The position numbers were made by a program, and so were the translations under genes. Positions 23,984 through 35,000 of a stretch of DNA of 56,702 bases are shown piece by piece. The notes below the pieces were generated by a model that had not been told where the DNA came from, did not search any database, and worked only from the letters and a program-made list of their open reading frames with translations. The stretch is from NCBI GenBank assembly GCA_023078555.1, contig JALAAN010000013.1, forward strand, positions 1 to 56,702, given 5' to 3'. Each line of letters opens with the position of its first letter. Within the stretch, counting starts at the first letter, position 1. The stretch comes from Ulva prolifera. Taxonomy: Eukaryota > Chlorophyta > Ulvophyceae > Ulvales > Ulvaceae.

Positions 23984-24589
23984 CAGTGTACAGCGCCGGC
24001 AACGGACGAGGCAGATACCGCCGAGTTGGATGAAGAGGCCGAACCTGATCAGCCTGCGGACGCACGCCATCCCCTCAACCGGAGATGGAAGTGCAAGCAA
24101 TGGCACCGGTACGGCTCTCCAGCTAACTGCTTGTGTCTGAGATCTCTGTTCCGTGGGTAATTGCCCCGTCCAATGCCCTGCCAGCTGGAAGAGCTCTTGC
24201 GCGATGCAGAAGTCTCAAGACGCGATCGCGAGGCGAAAGGCCAAGGCCGACAAGAAGGCTGACGAAGAAGCACGTGACGAGTTGAAGAAAAAGATTGAGG
24301 AGTACGAGACTCGGCTGGCGAAATATCGGCCCACGAGCAAGAAACCGGAAGTGCAGAAGCTCAAAGCTGATATTGCGCTATTCACGGTACGTCAATCTTC
24401 GATACAGTTGATACTACATTTAACACCAAAGTCTGTATTAAAATCAATGTTTGCATATGATTAACCCATGCGACGAATGGATCCCAGGTGGTCTGGGAGA
24501 CACGGAATAATGCCGCAGACTCATGCATCTGGTCATGCCTGCAGGCGGAGTTGGTTAAGATTCAAGACTCCTTATTGCTTCACAAGTAG
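23984..24589 (+). CDS. Probable coiled-coil protein gene, 3' part, three exons
   Basis: I do not recognise the family. The simplest spliced reading uses exons 23984-24108, 24185-24386 and 24488-24589 and gives 142 residues ending at TAG 24587-24589. No start codon is seen; the gene is cut at the N. Exon 1 is acidic (DEADTAELDEEAEPD). Exon 2 is highly charged and helical (ADKKADEEARDELKKKIEEY), typical of a coiled coil. Exon 3 reads VVWETRNNAADSCIW and ends LQAELVKIQDSLLLHK. The second intron is phase 0 and splicing it removes a poorly supported read-through. One oddity is that in another frame exon 2 begins LEELLRDAEVSRRDREA, which flows into the same coiled coil if one base near 24237 (GCGAAAGG) is extra; it joins an upstream reading PSPQPEMEVQAMAP. 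The original gene may therefore carry one or two frameshifts, from decay or consensus error. Expression is not shown. Confidence 0.55.
24109..24184 (+). other. Predicted intron, 76 nt
   Basis: It has donor GTACGG and acceptor TGCCAG. A perfect fungal-type branch motif CTAAC lies at 24123-24127, unusually far (about 57 nt) from the acceptor. Removing 76 nt brings the acidic upstream frame into the coiled-coil frame. It is less certain than the second intron because the frame choice on either side is ambiguous. Confidence 0.5.
24387..24487 (+). other. Predicted intron, 101 nt, phase 0
   Basis: It has donor GTACGT and acceptor ATCCCAG, with the branch-like motif GATTAAC at 24459-24465, about 23 nt before the acceptor. 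The coiled-coil frame changes character at the donor and resumes after the acceptor with a clean 33-codon exon and stop. The length and motifs are typical of fungal introns. Confidence 0.75.
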
Positions 24590-24603
24590 CGAAGGCGCTT
24601 CGG

Positions 24604-24613
24604 TCAATATTGA
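24604..24613. repeat. 10-bp perfect palindrome TCAATATTGA
   Basis: The sequence equals its own reverse complement and lies just downstream of the predicted stop codon. The 8-bp palindrome GATTAATC overlaps its right end (24612-24619). Confidence 0.8.
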
Positions 24614-24760
24614 TTAATCGTCCAACATAGGTCCTCTGCCCGGTCGGGTTCATATCATGTTACGAGATGTTGAGTGTCCCTGTAGCAGTGAATGCTTGCT
24701 CTGACTCGAGGTGAATGTGGGAAGTGCAGGCAATGTAAGCACACACATCACACTGACTCA

Positions 24761-24772
24761 GGCAAGCTTGCC
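24761..24772. repeat. 12-bp perfect palindrome GGCAAGCTTGCC
   Basis: All six base pairs are self-complementary. It is one of several perfect palindromes in the spacer; no function can be assigned from sequence. Confidence 0.85.
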
Positions 24773-24828
24773 AATTCCAGACCCGTGTTCACGTTCCCCA
24801 AATGGTCAACACTAGATTCCCAATCAAA

Positions 24829-24840
24829 GCACGTACGTGC
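24829..24840. repeat. 12-bp perfect palindrome GCACGTACGTGC
   Basis: All six base pairs are self-complementary. It lies 56 bases after the preceding 12-bp palindrome and contains two overlapping ACGT cores. Confidence 0.85.
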
Positions 24841-24921
24841 ACGCCGAACACCACTCCATGTACACGTCAGTTGATGCAACTCACGCCCAGCAAGCTCTTG
24901 GCGACTCATTGATCGGTGTCT

Positions 24922-24935
24922 ACAAGTGCACTTGT
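24922..24935. repeat. 14-bp perfect palindrome ACAAGTGCACTTGT
   Basis: Seven base pairs are self-complementary. It is the longest even palindrome in the single-copy segment and lies only 3 bases before the 10-bp inverted repeat. Confidence 0.85.
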
Positions 24936-24938
24936 CGA

Positions 24939-24982
24939 GTCACGAATGTATCAGCGTCCACGATTAACGAACCATTCGTGAC
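24939..24982. repeat. Inverted repeat, 10-bp arms, 24-nt loop
   Basis: The left arm GTCACGAATG is at 24939-24948 and the right arm CATTCGTGAC at 24973-24982; they are exact reverse complements. It could form a stem-loop or be a short relic of a terminal inverted repeat. No direct repeats were found outside the arms. Confidence 0.8.
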
Positions 24983-25048
24983 ATGCCTCGCGAGATGTCA
25001 CAAGCCGCACGTCATAAATCACCATGGACTACGGCCCAGCCTACGCTG

Positions 25049-25350
25049 TCCGTCGCCCCCTGTCGGACGCCATACGTATGCGCTCCGGATCAGGCAGTTT
25101 ATGCAAATCTCCGTTCTCCGTCCGTCGGACGGCCAACGGATCCGTGATTTCCTCCGCTCATTGTCCGATGCGGCTCCTAAGTGAGGCTGAAGGCAACCAG
25201 CGTTGCCTTGTGACTCACCGGACGGGAAACGGAACATCCTGCCTACCTCTGTGACGTCGCCCCGATAGTCCGTGCAACATACGTCTGGCCTCCACCGATT
25301 CTCCGAAGGCTCTCCAACTGCCCCTCCGTACACACTACGTCAGCTCTCCG
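25049..25350. other. TCCG-rich tract flanking block B
   Basis: Twelve TCCG tetramers occur in about 300 bp, where roughly one would be expected by chance, plus six CGGA. The tract includes a 15-nt interrupted palindrome at 25118-25132 (CCGTCCG, T, CGGACGG) and the 10-bp palindrome CATACGTATG at 25071-25080. TCCG is also the core of the satellite linker (TCCGTGG), so the tract may be a decayed relative of the satellite or an independent simple-motif region. Confidence 0.6.
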
Positions 25351-25689
25351 ATTCACCGTGTCGCCATTCTTCTAGTGCACGGAGGCAAGTCCGTGGAGTC
25401 AAGTCCGCGGAGTCAAGTCAGCGGAGTAGAGTTAAGTCTAAGGAGTTGAGTGAAGTCCGTGGAGTGAAGTCAGCGGAGTGGAGTCAAGTCCTTCGATTCA
25501 AGTCCGTGGAGTGGAGTCAAGTCCACGGAGGCAAGTCAACAGAGTGGAGTGCAGTGCGTGGAGTCAAGTCAGCGGAGTGGAGTGAAGTCCGTGGATTCAA
25601 GTCCGTGGAGTGGAGTCAAGTCCACGGAGGCAAGTCAACAGAGTGGAGTGAAGTCCGTGGAGTGAAGTCAGCGGAGTGGAGTCAAGTCC

Positions 25690-26960
25690 GTGGAGTCAAG
25701 TCCATGGAGTGGAGTCAAGTCCACGGAGTCAAGTCCACGGAGGCAAGTCCGTGGAGTCAAGTCCGCGGAGTCAAGTCAGCGGAGTAGAGTTAAGTCTAAG
25801 GAGTTGAGTGAAGTCCGTGGAGTGAAGTCAGCGGAGTGGAGTCAAGTCCGTGGAGTCAAGTCAGCGGAGTGGAGTGAAGTGCGTGGAGTCAAGTCCGTGG
25901 AGTGGAGTCAAGTCCACGGAGGCAAGTCCGTGGAGTCAAGTCCGCGGAGTCAAGTCAGCGGAGTAGAGTTAAGTCTAAGGAGTTGAGTGAAGTCCGTGGA
26001 GTGAAGTCAGCGGAGTGGAGTCAAGTCCTTGGATTCAAGTCCGTGGAGTGGAGTCAAGTCCACGGAGGCAAGTCAGCAGAGTGGAGTGCAGTGCGTGGAG
26101 TCAAGTCAGCGGAGTGGAGTCAAGTCCTTCGATTCAAGTCCGTGGAGTGGAGTCAAGTCCACGGAGGCAAGTCAACAGAGTGGAGTGCAGTGCGTGGAGT
26201 CAAGTCAGCGGAGTGGAGTGAAGTCCGTGGATTCAAGTCCGTGGAGTGGAGTCAAGTCCACGGAGGCAAGTCAACAGAGTGGAGTGAAGTCCGTGGAGTG
26301 AAGTCAGCGGAGTGGAGTCAAGTCCGTGGAGTCAAGTCCATGGAGTAGAGTCAAGTCCACGGAGTCAAGTCCACGGAGGCAAGTCCGTGGAGTCAAGTCC
26401 GCGGAGTCAAGTCAGCGGAGTAGAGTTAAGTCTAAGGAGTTGAGTGAAGTCCGTGGAGTGAAGTCAGCGGAGTGGAGTCAAGTCCGTGGAGTCAAGTCAG
26501 CGGAGTGGAGTGAAGTGCGTGGAGTCAAGTCCGTGGAGTGGAGTCAAGTCCACGGAGGCAAGTCCGTGGAGTCAAGTCCGCGGAGTCAAGTCAGCGGAGT
26601 AGAGTTAAGTCTAAGGAGTTGAGTGAAGTCCGTGGAGTGAAGTCAGCGGAGTGGAGTCAAGTCCTTGGATTCAAGTCCGTGGAGTGGAGTCAAGTCCACG
26701 GAGGCAAGTCAGCAGAGTGGAGTGCAGTGCGTGGAGTCAAGTCAGCGGAGTGGAGTCAAGTCCGTGGATTCAAGTCCGTGGAGTAGAGTCAAGTCCACGG
26801 AGGCAAGTCAACAGAGTGGAGTGCAGTGCGTGGAGTCAAGTCAGCGGAGTGGAGTCAAGTCCGTGGAGTCAAGTCCGTGGAGTGGAGTCAAGTCTGTGGA
26901 GTAAAGTCTGTGGAGTAAAGTCCGTGGAGTCAAGTCAGCGGAGTGGAGTGGAGTCCGTGG
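25690..26960 (+). repeat. Tandem duplication, 636 bp
   Basis: The segment beginning near 25690 recurs at 26326 with a constant offset of 636, clearly followed through 25902 and 26538. Small differences separate the copies, for example GGAGTGGAGTCAAGTCC at 25707 against GGAGTAGAGTCAAGTCC at 26343. Confidence 0.75.
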
Positions 26961-28941
26961 AGTCAAGTCCGTGGAGTGGAGTCAAGTCCGTGGAGTCAAG
27001 TCAGCGGAGTGGAGTGAAGTCCGTGGATTCAAGTCCGTGGAGTGGAGTCAAGTCCACGGAGGCAAGTCCGTGGAGTCAAGTCCGCGGAGTCAAGTCAGCG
27101 GAGTAGAGTTAAGTCTAAGGAGTTGAGTGAAGTCCGTGGAGTGAAGTCAGCGGAGTGGAGTCAAGTCCGTGGATTCAAATCCGTGGAGTGGAGTGAAGTG
27201 CGTGGAGTCAAGTCCGTGGAGTGGATTCAAGGGCGTGGAGTCAAGTCAGCGGAATGGAGTGAAGTGCGTGGAGTCAAGTCCGTGGAGTGGAGTCAAGTCC
27301 TCGGAGGCAAGTCTGTGGAGTGGAGTGAAGTCCGTGGATTCAAGTCCACGGAGGCAAGTCAACAGAGTGGAGTGCAGTGCGTGGAGTCAAGTCAGCGGAG
27401 TGGAGTCAAGTCCGTGGAGTCAAGTCCGTGGAGTGGAGTCAAGTCCACGGAGTCAAGTCTGTGGAGTAAAGTCCGTGGAGTCAAGTCAGCGGAGTGGAGT
27501 GGAGTCCGTGGAGTCAAGTCCGTGGAGTGGAGTCAAGTCCACGGAGGCAAGTCAACAGAGTGGAGTGCAGTGCGTGGAGTCAAGTCAGCGGAGTGGAGTC
27601 AAGTCCGTGGAGTCAAGTCCGTGGAGTGGAGTCAAGTCCACGGAGTCAAGTCTGTGGAGTAAAGTCCGTGGAGTCAAGTCAGCGGAGTGGAGTGGAGTCC
27701 GTGGAGTCAAGTCCGTGGAGTGGAGTCAAGTCCGTGGAGTCAAGTCAGCGGTGTGGAGTGAAGTCCGTGGATTCAAGTCCGTGGAGTGGAGTCAAGTCCA
27801 CGGAGGCAAGTCCGTGGAGTCAAGTCCGCGGAGTCAAGTCAGCGGAGTAAAGTCTAAGGAGTGGAGTGAGGTCCGTGGAGGGAAGTCAGCGGAGTGGAGT
27901 CAAGTCCTTGGAGTCAAGGTAGCGGAGTGGAGTGAAGTGCGTGGAGTCAAGTCCGTGGAGTGGAGTCAAGTCCACGGAGGCAAGTACGTGGAGTCAAGTC
28001 CGCAGAGTCAAGTCAGTGGAGTAGAGTTAAGTCTACGGAGTGGAGTGAAGTCCGTGGAGTCAAGTCCGTGGATTGGAGTCAAATCCACGGAGTCAAGTCG
28101 GTGGAGTCAAGTCAGCGGATTGGAGTCAAATCCGTGGAGTCAAGTCCTTGGAGTCAAGTCCGTGGAGTGGAGTCAAGTCCGTGGAGTCAAGTCAGCAGAG
28201 TGGAGTGCAGTGCGTGGAGTCAAGTCCGTGGAGTGGAGTCAAGTCCGTGGAGTCAAGTCAGCGGAGTGGAGTGAAGTCCGTGGAGTCAAGTCCGTGGAGT
28301 CAAGTCAGCGGAGTGGAGTCAAATCCGTGGAGTCAAGTCCTTGGAGTCAAGTCCGTGGAGTAGATTCAAGTCCGTGGAGTCAAGTCAGCAGAGTGGAGTG
28401 CAGTGCGTGGAGTCAAGTCCGTGGAGTGGAGTCAAGTCCACGGAGGCAAGTCAACAGAGTGGAGTGCAGTGCGTGGAGTCAAGTCAGCGGAGTGGAGTCA
28501 AATCCGTGGAGTCAAGTCAGCAGAGTGGAGTGCAGTGCGTGGAGTCAAGTCAGCAGAGTGGAGTGCAGTGCGTGGAGTCAAGTCAGCAGAGTGGAGTGCA
28601 GTGCGTGGAGTCAAGTCCGTGGAGTGGAGTCAAGTCCACGGAGGCAAGTCCGCGGAGTCAAGTCAGCGGAGTAGAGTTAAGTGTAAGGAATGGAGTGAAG
28701 TCCATGGAGTCAAGGCCGTGGAGTGGATTCAAGTCCGTGGAGTCAAGTCAGCGGAGTGGAGTGAAGTGCGTGGAGTCAAGTCCGTGGAGTGGAGTCAAGT
28801 CCGTGGAGTCAAGTCAGCGGAGTGGAGTGAAGTCCGTGGATTCAAGTCCGTGGAGTGGAGTCAAGTCCACGGAGGCAAGTCCGTGGAGTCAAGTCCGCGG
28901 AGTCAAGTCAGCAGAGTAGAGTTAAGTCTACGGAGTGGAGT

Positions 28942-31458
28942 GAAGACCGTGGAGTCAAGTCCGTGGAGTGGAGTCAAGTCCGTGGAGTCAAGTCAGCAGA
29001 GTGGAGTGCAGTGCGTGGAGTCAAGTCCGTGGACTGGAGTCAAATCCACGGAGTCAAGTCTGTGGAGTCAATTCAGCGGAGTGGAGTCAAATCCGTTGAG
29101 TCAAGTCCTTGGAGTCAAGTCAGCGGAGTAGAGTCAAGTCTAAGGAGTGGAGTGAAGTCCGTGGAGTCAAGTCCGTGGATTGGAGTCAAATCCACGGAGT
29201 CAGGTCTGTGGAGTCAAGTCAGCGGAATGGAGTCAAATCCGTGGAGTCAAGTCAGCGGAGTGGAGTGAAGTGCGTGGAGTCAAGTCCGTGGAGTGGAGTC
29301 AAGTCCACGGAGGCAAGTCCGTGGAGTTAAGTCTGCGGACTCAAGTCAGCGGAGTAGAGTTAAGTTTGAGGAGTTGAGTGAAGTGCGTGGAGGGAAGTCA
29401 GCGGAGTGGAGTCAAGTCCGTGGAGTCAAGTCAGCGGAGTGGAGTGAAGTGCGTGGAGTCAAGTCCGTGGAGTGGAGTCAAGTCCACGGAGGCAAGTCCG
29501 TGGAGTCAAGTCCGCGGAGTCAAGTCAGCGGAGTAGAGTTAAGTCTAAGGAGTTGAGTGAAGTCCGTGGAGTGAAGTCAGCGGAGTGGAGTCAAGTCCTT
29601 GGATTCAAGTCCGTGGAGTGGAGTCAAGTCCACGGAGGCAAGTCAACAGAGTGGAGTGCAGTGCGTGGAGTCAAGTCAGCGGAGTGGAGTGAAGTCCGTG
29701 GATTCAAGTCCGTGGAGTGGAGTCAAGTCCACGGAGGCAAGTCAACAGAGTGGAGTGCAGTGCGTGGAGTCAAGTCAGCGGAGTGGAGTCAAGTCCGTGG
29801 AGTCAAGTCCGTGGAGTGGAGTCAAGTCCACGGAGTCAAGTCTGTGGAGTAAAGTCCGTGGAGTCAAGTCAGCGGAGTGGAGTGGAGTCCGTGGAGTCAA
29901 GTCCGTGGAGTGGAGTCAAGTCCACGGAGGCAAGTCAGCAGAGTGGAGTGCAGTGCGTGGAGTCAAGTCAGCGGAGTGGAGTCAAGTCCGTGGATTCAAG
30001 TCCGTGGAGTAGAGTCAAGTCCACGGAGGCAAGTCAACAGAGTGGAGTGCAGTGCGTGGAGTCAAGTCAGCGGAGTGGAGTCAAGTCCGTGGAGTCAAGT
30101 CCGTGGAGTGGAGTCAAGTCCACGGAGGCAAGTCAACAGAGTGGAGTGCAGTGCGTGGAGTCAAGTCAGCGGAGTGGAGTGAAGTCCGTGGATTCAAGTC
30201 CGTGGAGTGGAGTCAAGTCCACGGAGGCAAGTCAACAGAGTGGAGTGCAGTGCGTGGAGTCAAGTCAGCGGAGTGGAGTGAAGACCGTGGAGTCAAGTCC
30301 GTGGAGTGGAGTCAAGTCCGTGGAGTCAAGTCAGCAGAGTGGAGTGCAGTGCGTGGAGTCAAGTCCGTGGACTGGAGTCAAATCCACGGAGTCAAGTCTG
30401 TGGAGTCAATTCAGCGGAGTGGAGTCAAATCCGTTGAGTCAAGTCCTTGGAGTCAAGTCAGCGGAGTAGAGTCAAGTCTAAGGAGTGGAGTGAAGTCCGT
30501 GGAGTCAAGTCCGTGGATTGGAGTCAAATCCACGGAGTCAGGTCTGTGGAGTCAAGTCAGCGGAATGGAGTCAAATCCGTGGAGTCAAGTCAGCGGAGTG
30601 GAGTGAAGTGCGTGGAGTCAAGTCCGTGGAGTGGAGTCAAGTCCACGGAGGCAAGTCCGTGGAGTTAAGTCTGCGGACTCAAGTCAGCGGAGTAGAGTTA
30701 AGTTTGAGGAGTTGAGTGAAGTGCGTGGAGGGAAGTCAGCGGAGTGGAGTCAAGTCCGTGGAGTCAAGTCAGCGGAGTGGAGTGAAGTGCGTGGAGTCAA
30801 GTCCGTGGAGTGGAGTCAAGTCCACGGAGGCAAGTCCGTGGAGTCAAGTCCGCGGAGTCAAGTCAGCGGAGTAGAGTTAAGTCTAAGGAGTTGAGTGAAG
30901 TCCGTGGAGTGAAGTCAGCGGAGTGGAGTCAAGTCCTTGGATTCAAGTCCGTGGAGTGGAGTCAAGTCCACGGAGGCAAGTCAACAGAGTGGAGTGCAGT
31001 GCGTGGAGTCAAGTCAGCGGAGTGGAGTGAAGTCCGTGGATTCAAGTCCGTGGAGTGGAGTCAAGTCCACGGAGGCAAGTCAACAGAGTGGAGTGCAGTG
31101 CGTGGAGTCAAGTCAGCGGAGTGGAGTCAAGTCCGTGGAGTCAAGTCCGTGGAGTGGAGTCAAGTCCACGGAGTCAAGTCTGTGGAGTAAAGTCCGTGGA
31201 GTCAAGTCAGCGGAGTGGAGTGGAGTCCGTGGAGTCAAGTCCGTGGAGTGGAGTCAAGTCCACGGAGGCAAGTCAGCAGAGTGGAGTGCAGTGCGTGGAG
31301 TCAAGTCAGCGGAGTGGAGTCAAGTCCGTGGATTCAAGTCCGTGGAGTAGAGTCAAGTCCACGGAGGCAAGTCAACAGAGTGGAGTGCAGTGCGTGGAGT
31401 CAAGTCAGCGGAGTGGAGTCAAGTCCGTGGAGTCAAGTCCGTGGAGTGGAGTCAAGTC
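28942..31458 (+). repeat. Tandem duplication, 1338 bp
   Basis: About 28942-30120 recurs at 30280-31458 with offset 1338. Rare shared markers include GAGTTAAGTCTGCGGACTC (near 29325 and 30663) and GGAATGGAGTCAAATCC. I saw no difference over most of the length, so the duplication appears recent. Confidence 0.85.
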
Positions 31459-32024
31459 TGTGGAGTAAAGTCTGTGGAGTAAAGTCCGTGGAGTCAAGTC
31501 AGCGGAGTGGAGTGGAGTCCGTGGAGTCAAGTCCGTGGAGTGGAGTCAAGTCCACGGAGTCAAGTCTGTGGAGTAAAGTCCGTGGAGTCAAGTCAGCGGA
31601 GTGGAGTCGAGTCCGTGGAGTCAAGTCAGCGGAGTGGAGTCAAGTCCGTGGAGTCAAGTCAGCGGAGTGGAGTCAAGTCCGTGGAGTCAAGTCAGCGGAG
31701 TGGAGTGCAGTGCGTGGAGTCAAGTCAGCAGAGTGGAGTGCAGTGCGTGGAGTCAAGTCCGTGGAGTGGAGTCAAGTCCACGGAGGCAAGTCTGTGGAGT
31801 CAATTCAGCGGAGTGGAGTCAAATCCGTTGAGTCAAGTCTTTGGAGTCAAGTCAGCGGAGTAGAGTCAAGTCTAAGGAGTGGAGTGAAGTCCGTGGAGTC
31901 AAGTCCGTGGATTGGAGTCAAATCCACGGAGTCAGGTCTGTGGAGTCAAGTCAGCGGAATGGAGTCAAATCCGTGGAGTCAAGTCAGCGGAGTGGAGTGA
32001 AGTGCGTGCAGTCAAGTCCGTGGA

Positions 32025-35000
32025 GTGGAGTCAAGTCCACGGAGGCAAGTCCGTGGAGTCAAGTCTGCGGAGTCAAGTCAGCGGAGTAGAGTTAAGTTTG
32101 AGGAGTTGAGTGAAGTGCGTGGAGGGAAGTCAGCGGAGTGGAGTCAAGTCCGTGGAGTCAAGTCAGCGGAGTGGAGTGAAGTGCGTGGAGTCAAGTCCGT
32201 GGAGTGGAGTCAAGTCCACGGAGGCAAGTACGTGGAGTCAAGTCCGCAGAGTCAAGTCAGTGGAGTAGAGTTAAGTCTACGGAGTGGAGTGAAGTCCGTG
32301 GAGTCAAGTCCGTGGATTGGAGTCAAATCCACGGAGTCAAGTCGGTGGAGTCAAGTCAGCGGATTGGAGTCAAATCCGTGGAGTCAAGTCCTTGGAGTCA
32401 AGTCCGTGGAGTGGAGTCAAGTCCGTGGAGTCAAGTCAGCAGAGTGGAGTGCAGTGCGTGGAGTCAAGTCCGTGGAGTGGAGTCAAGTCCGTGGAGTCAA
32501 GTCAGCGGAGTGGAGTGAAGTCCGTGGAGTCAAGTCCGTGGAGTCAAGTCAGCGGAGTGGAGTCAAATCCGTGGAGTCAAGTCCTTGGAGTCAAGTCCGT
32601 GGAGTAGATTCAAGTCCGTGGAGTCAAGTCAGCAGAGTGGAGTGCAGTGCGTGGAGTCAAGTCCGTGGAGTGGAGTCAAGTCCACGGAGGCAAGTCAACA
32701 GAGTGGAGTGCAGTGCGTGGAGTCAAGTCAGCGGAGTGGAGTCAAATCCGTGGAGTCAAGTCCTTGGAGTCAAGTCCGTGGAGTAGAGTCAAGTCCGTGG
32801 AGTCAAGTGAGCAGAGTGGAGTGCAGTGCGTGGAGTCAAGTCAGCAGAGTGGAGTGCAGTGCGTGGAGTCAAGTCCGTGGAGTGGAGTCAAGTCCACGGA
32901 GGCAAGTCTGTGGAGTCAATTCAGCGGAGTGGAGTCAAATCCGTTGAGTCAAGTCCTTGGAGTCAAGTCAGCGGAGTAGAGTCAAGTCTAAGGAGTGGAG
33001 TGAAGTCCGTGGAGTCAAGTCCGTGGATTGGAGTCAAATCCACGGAGTCAGGTCTGTGGAGTCAAGTCAGCGGAATGGAGTCAAATCCGTGGAGTCAAGT
33101 CAGCGGAGTGGAGTGAAGTGCGTGCAGTCAAGTCCGTGGAGTGGAGTCAAGTCCACGGAGGCAAGTCTGTGGAGTCAAGTCTGCGGAGTCAAGTCAGCGG
33201 ATTGGAGTCAAATCCGTGGAGTCAAGTCCTTGGAGTCAAGTCCGTGGAGTGGAGTCAAGTCCGTGGAGTCAAGTCAGCAGAGTGGAGTGCAGTGCGTGGT
33301 GTCAAGTTCGTGGAGTGGAGTCAAGTCCGTGGAGTCAAGTCCTTGGAGTCAAGTCCGTGGAGTAGATTCAAGTCCGTGGAGTCAAGTCAGGAGAGTGGAG
33401 TGCAGTGCGTGGAGTCAAGTCCGTGGAGTGGAGTCAAGTCCACGGAGGCAAGTCAACAGAGTGGAGTGCAGTGCGTGGAGTCAAGTCAGCGGAGTGGAGT
33501 CAAATCCGTGGAGTCAAGTCCTTGGAGTCAAGTCCGTGGAGTAGAGTCAAGTCCGTGGAGTCAAGTCAGCAGAGTGGAGTGCAGTGCGTGGAGTCAAGTC
33601 AGCAGAGTGGAGTGCAGTGCGTGGAGTCAAGTCAGCAGAGTGGAGTGCAGTGCGTGGAGTCAAGTCCGTGGAGTGGAGTCAAGTCCACGGAGGCAAGTCA
33701 GCAGAGTCAAGTCAGCGGAGTAGAGTTAAGTGTAAGGAATGGAGTGAAGTCCATGGAGTCAAGTCCGTGGAGTGGATTCAAGTCCGTGGAGTCAAGTCAG
33801 CGGAGTGGAGTGAAGTGCGTGGAGTTAAGTCCGTGGAGTGGAGTCAAGTCCACGGAGGCAAGTCCGTGGAGTCAAGTCCGCAGAGTCAAGTCAGTGGAGT
33901 AGAGTTAAGTCTACGGAGTGGAGTGAAGTCCGTGGAGTCAAGTCCGTAGATTGGAGTCAAATCCACGGAGTCAAGTCGGTGGAGTCAAGTCAGCGGATTG
34001 GAGTCAAATCCGTGGAGTCAAGTCCTTGGAGTCAAGTCCGTGGAGTGGAGTCAAGTCCGTGGAGTCAAGTCAGCAGAGTGGAGTGCAGTGCGTGGAGCCA
34101 AGTCCGTGGAGTGGAGTCAAGTCCGTGGAGTCAAGTCAGCGGAGTGGAGTGAAGTCCGTGGAGTCAAGTCCGTGGAGTCAAGTCAGCGGAGTGGAGTCAA
34201 ATCCGTGGAGTCAAGTCCTTGGAGTCAAGTCCGTGGAGTAGATTCAAGTCCGTGGAGTCAAGTCAGCAGAGTGGAGTGCAGTGCGTGGAGTCAAGTCAGC
34301 AGAGTGGAGTGCAGTGCGTGGAGTCAAGTCCGTGGAGTGGAGTCAAGTCCACGGAGGCAAGTCCGCGGAGTCAAGTCAGCGGAGTAGAGTTAAGTGTAAG
34401 GAATGGAGTGAAGTCCATGGAGTCAAGGCCGTGGAGTGGATTCAAGTCCGTGGAGTCAAGTCAGCGGAGTGGAGTGAAGTGCGTGGAGTCAAGTCCGTGG
34501 AGTGGAGTCAAGTCCGTGGAGTCAAGTCAGCGGAGTGGAGTGAAGTCCGTGGATTCAAGTCCGTGGAGTGGAGTCAAGTCCACGGAGGCAAGTCCGTGGA
34601 GTCAAGTCCGCGGAGTCAAGTCAGCAGAGTAAAGTCTACGGAGTGGAGTGAAGACCGTGGAGTCAAGTCCGTGGAGTGGAGTCAAGTCCGTGGAGTCAAG
34701 TCAGCAGAGTGGAGTGCAGTGCGTGGAGTCAAGTCCGTGGACTGGAGTCAAATCCGTTGAGTCAAGTCCTTGGAGTCAAGTCAGCGGAGTAGAGTCAAGT
34801 ATAAGGAGTGGAGTGAAGTCCGTGGAGTCAAGTCCGTGGATTGGAGTCAAATCCACGGAGTCAGGTCTGTGGAGTCAAGTCAGCGGAACGGAGTCAAATC
34901 CGTGGAGTCAAGTCAGCGGAGTGGAGTGAAGTGCGTGGAGTCAAGTCCGTGGAGTGGAGTCAAGTCCACGGAGGCAAGTCCGCGGAGTCAAGTCAGCGGA

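Larger units (their letters stand above)
24590..25377. other. Non-satellite spacer without a recognised gene
   Basis: I found no convincing gene here. The open frames are short (60-115 codons), overlap one another on both strands, have no recognisable domains and lack obvious splice continuations. The segment does hold an unusual number of perfect palindromes, a 10-bp inverted repeat and a TCCG-rich right half, listed separately. It ends abruptly where block B begins with CACGGAGGCAAG at 25378. No tRNA, rRNA or transposase was seen. Confidence 0.7.

Noticed and set aside
24049..24273. 74-codon minus-strand open frame
   Set aside because: It lies antisense to the predicted exons, is rich in Arg, Ser and Cys as expected of a shadow frame, and has no recognisable motif.
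24153..24464. Unspliced 103-codon open frame across the coiled-coil exon
   Set aside because: It starts inside the predicted first intron and reads past a strong GTACGT donor into intron sequence; the spliced model explains the region better.
24692..24874. Possible zinc-knuckle protein (CGKCRQC)
   Set aside because: The frame has 60 codons with one CxxCxxC pattern, no further metal ligands in register and no support from splice signals; this is likely chance.
24837..25333. Overlapping open frames on both strands (24837-25184, 25024-25254, and 25019-25333 on minus)
   Set aside because: They overlap mutually, lie in the palindrome and TCCG-rich tract and have low-complexity composition; none shows a domain or plausible gene structure.
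23982..25377. Whole single-copy segment as a transposon insertion splitting one satellite array
   Set aside because: No terminal inverted repeats at its ends, no target-site duplication between the two satellite edges and no transposase were found; a telomere array lies on one side only.
25272..25787. 171-codon open frame running from the spacer into block B
   Set aside because: Its first 30-odd codons are spacer and the rest is satellite translation; it is a chance fusion at the array edge.
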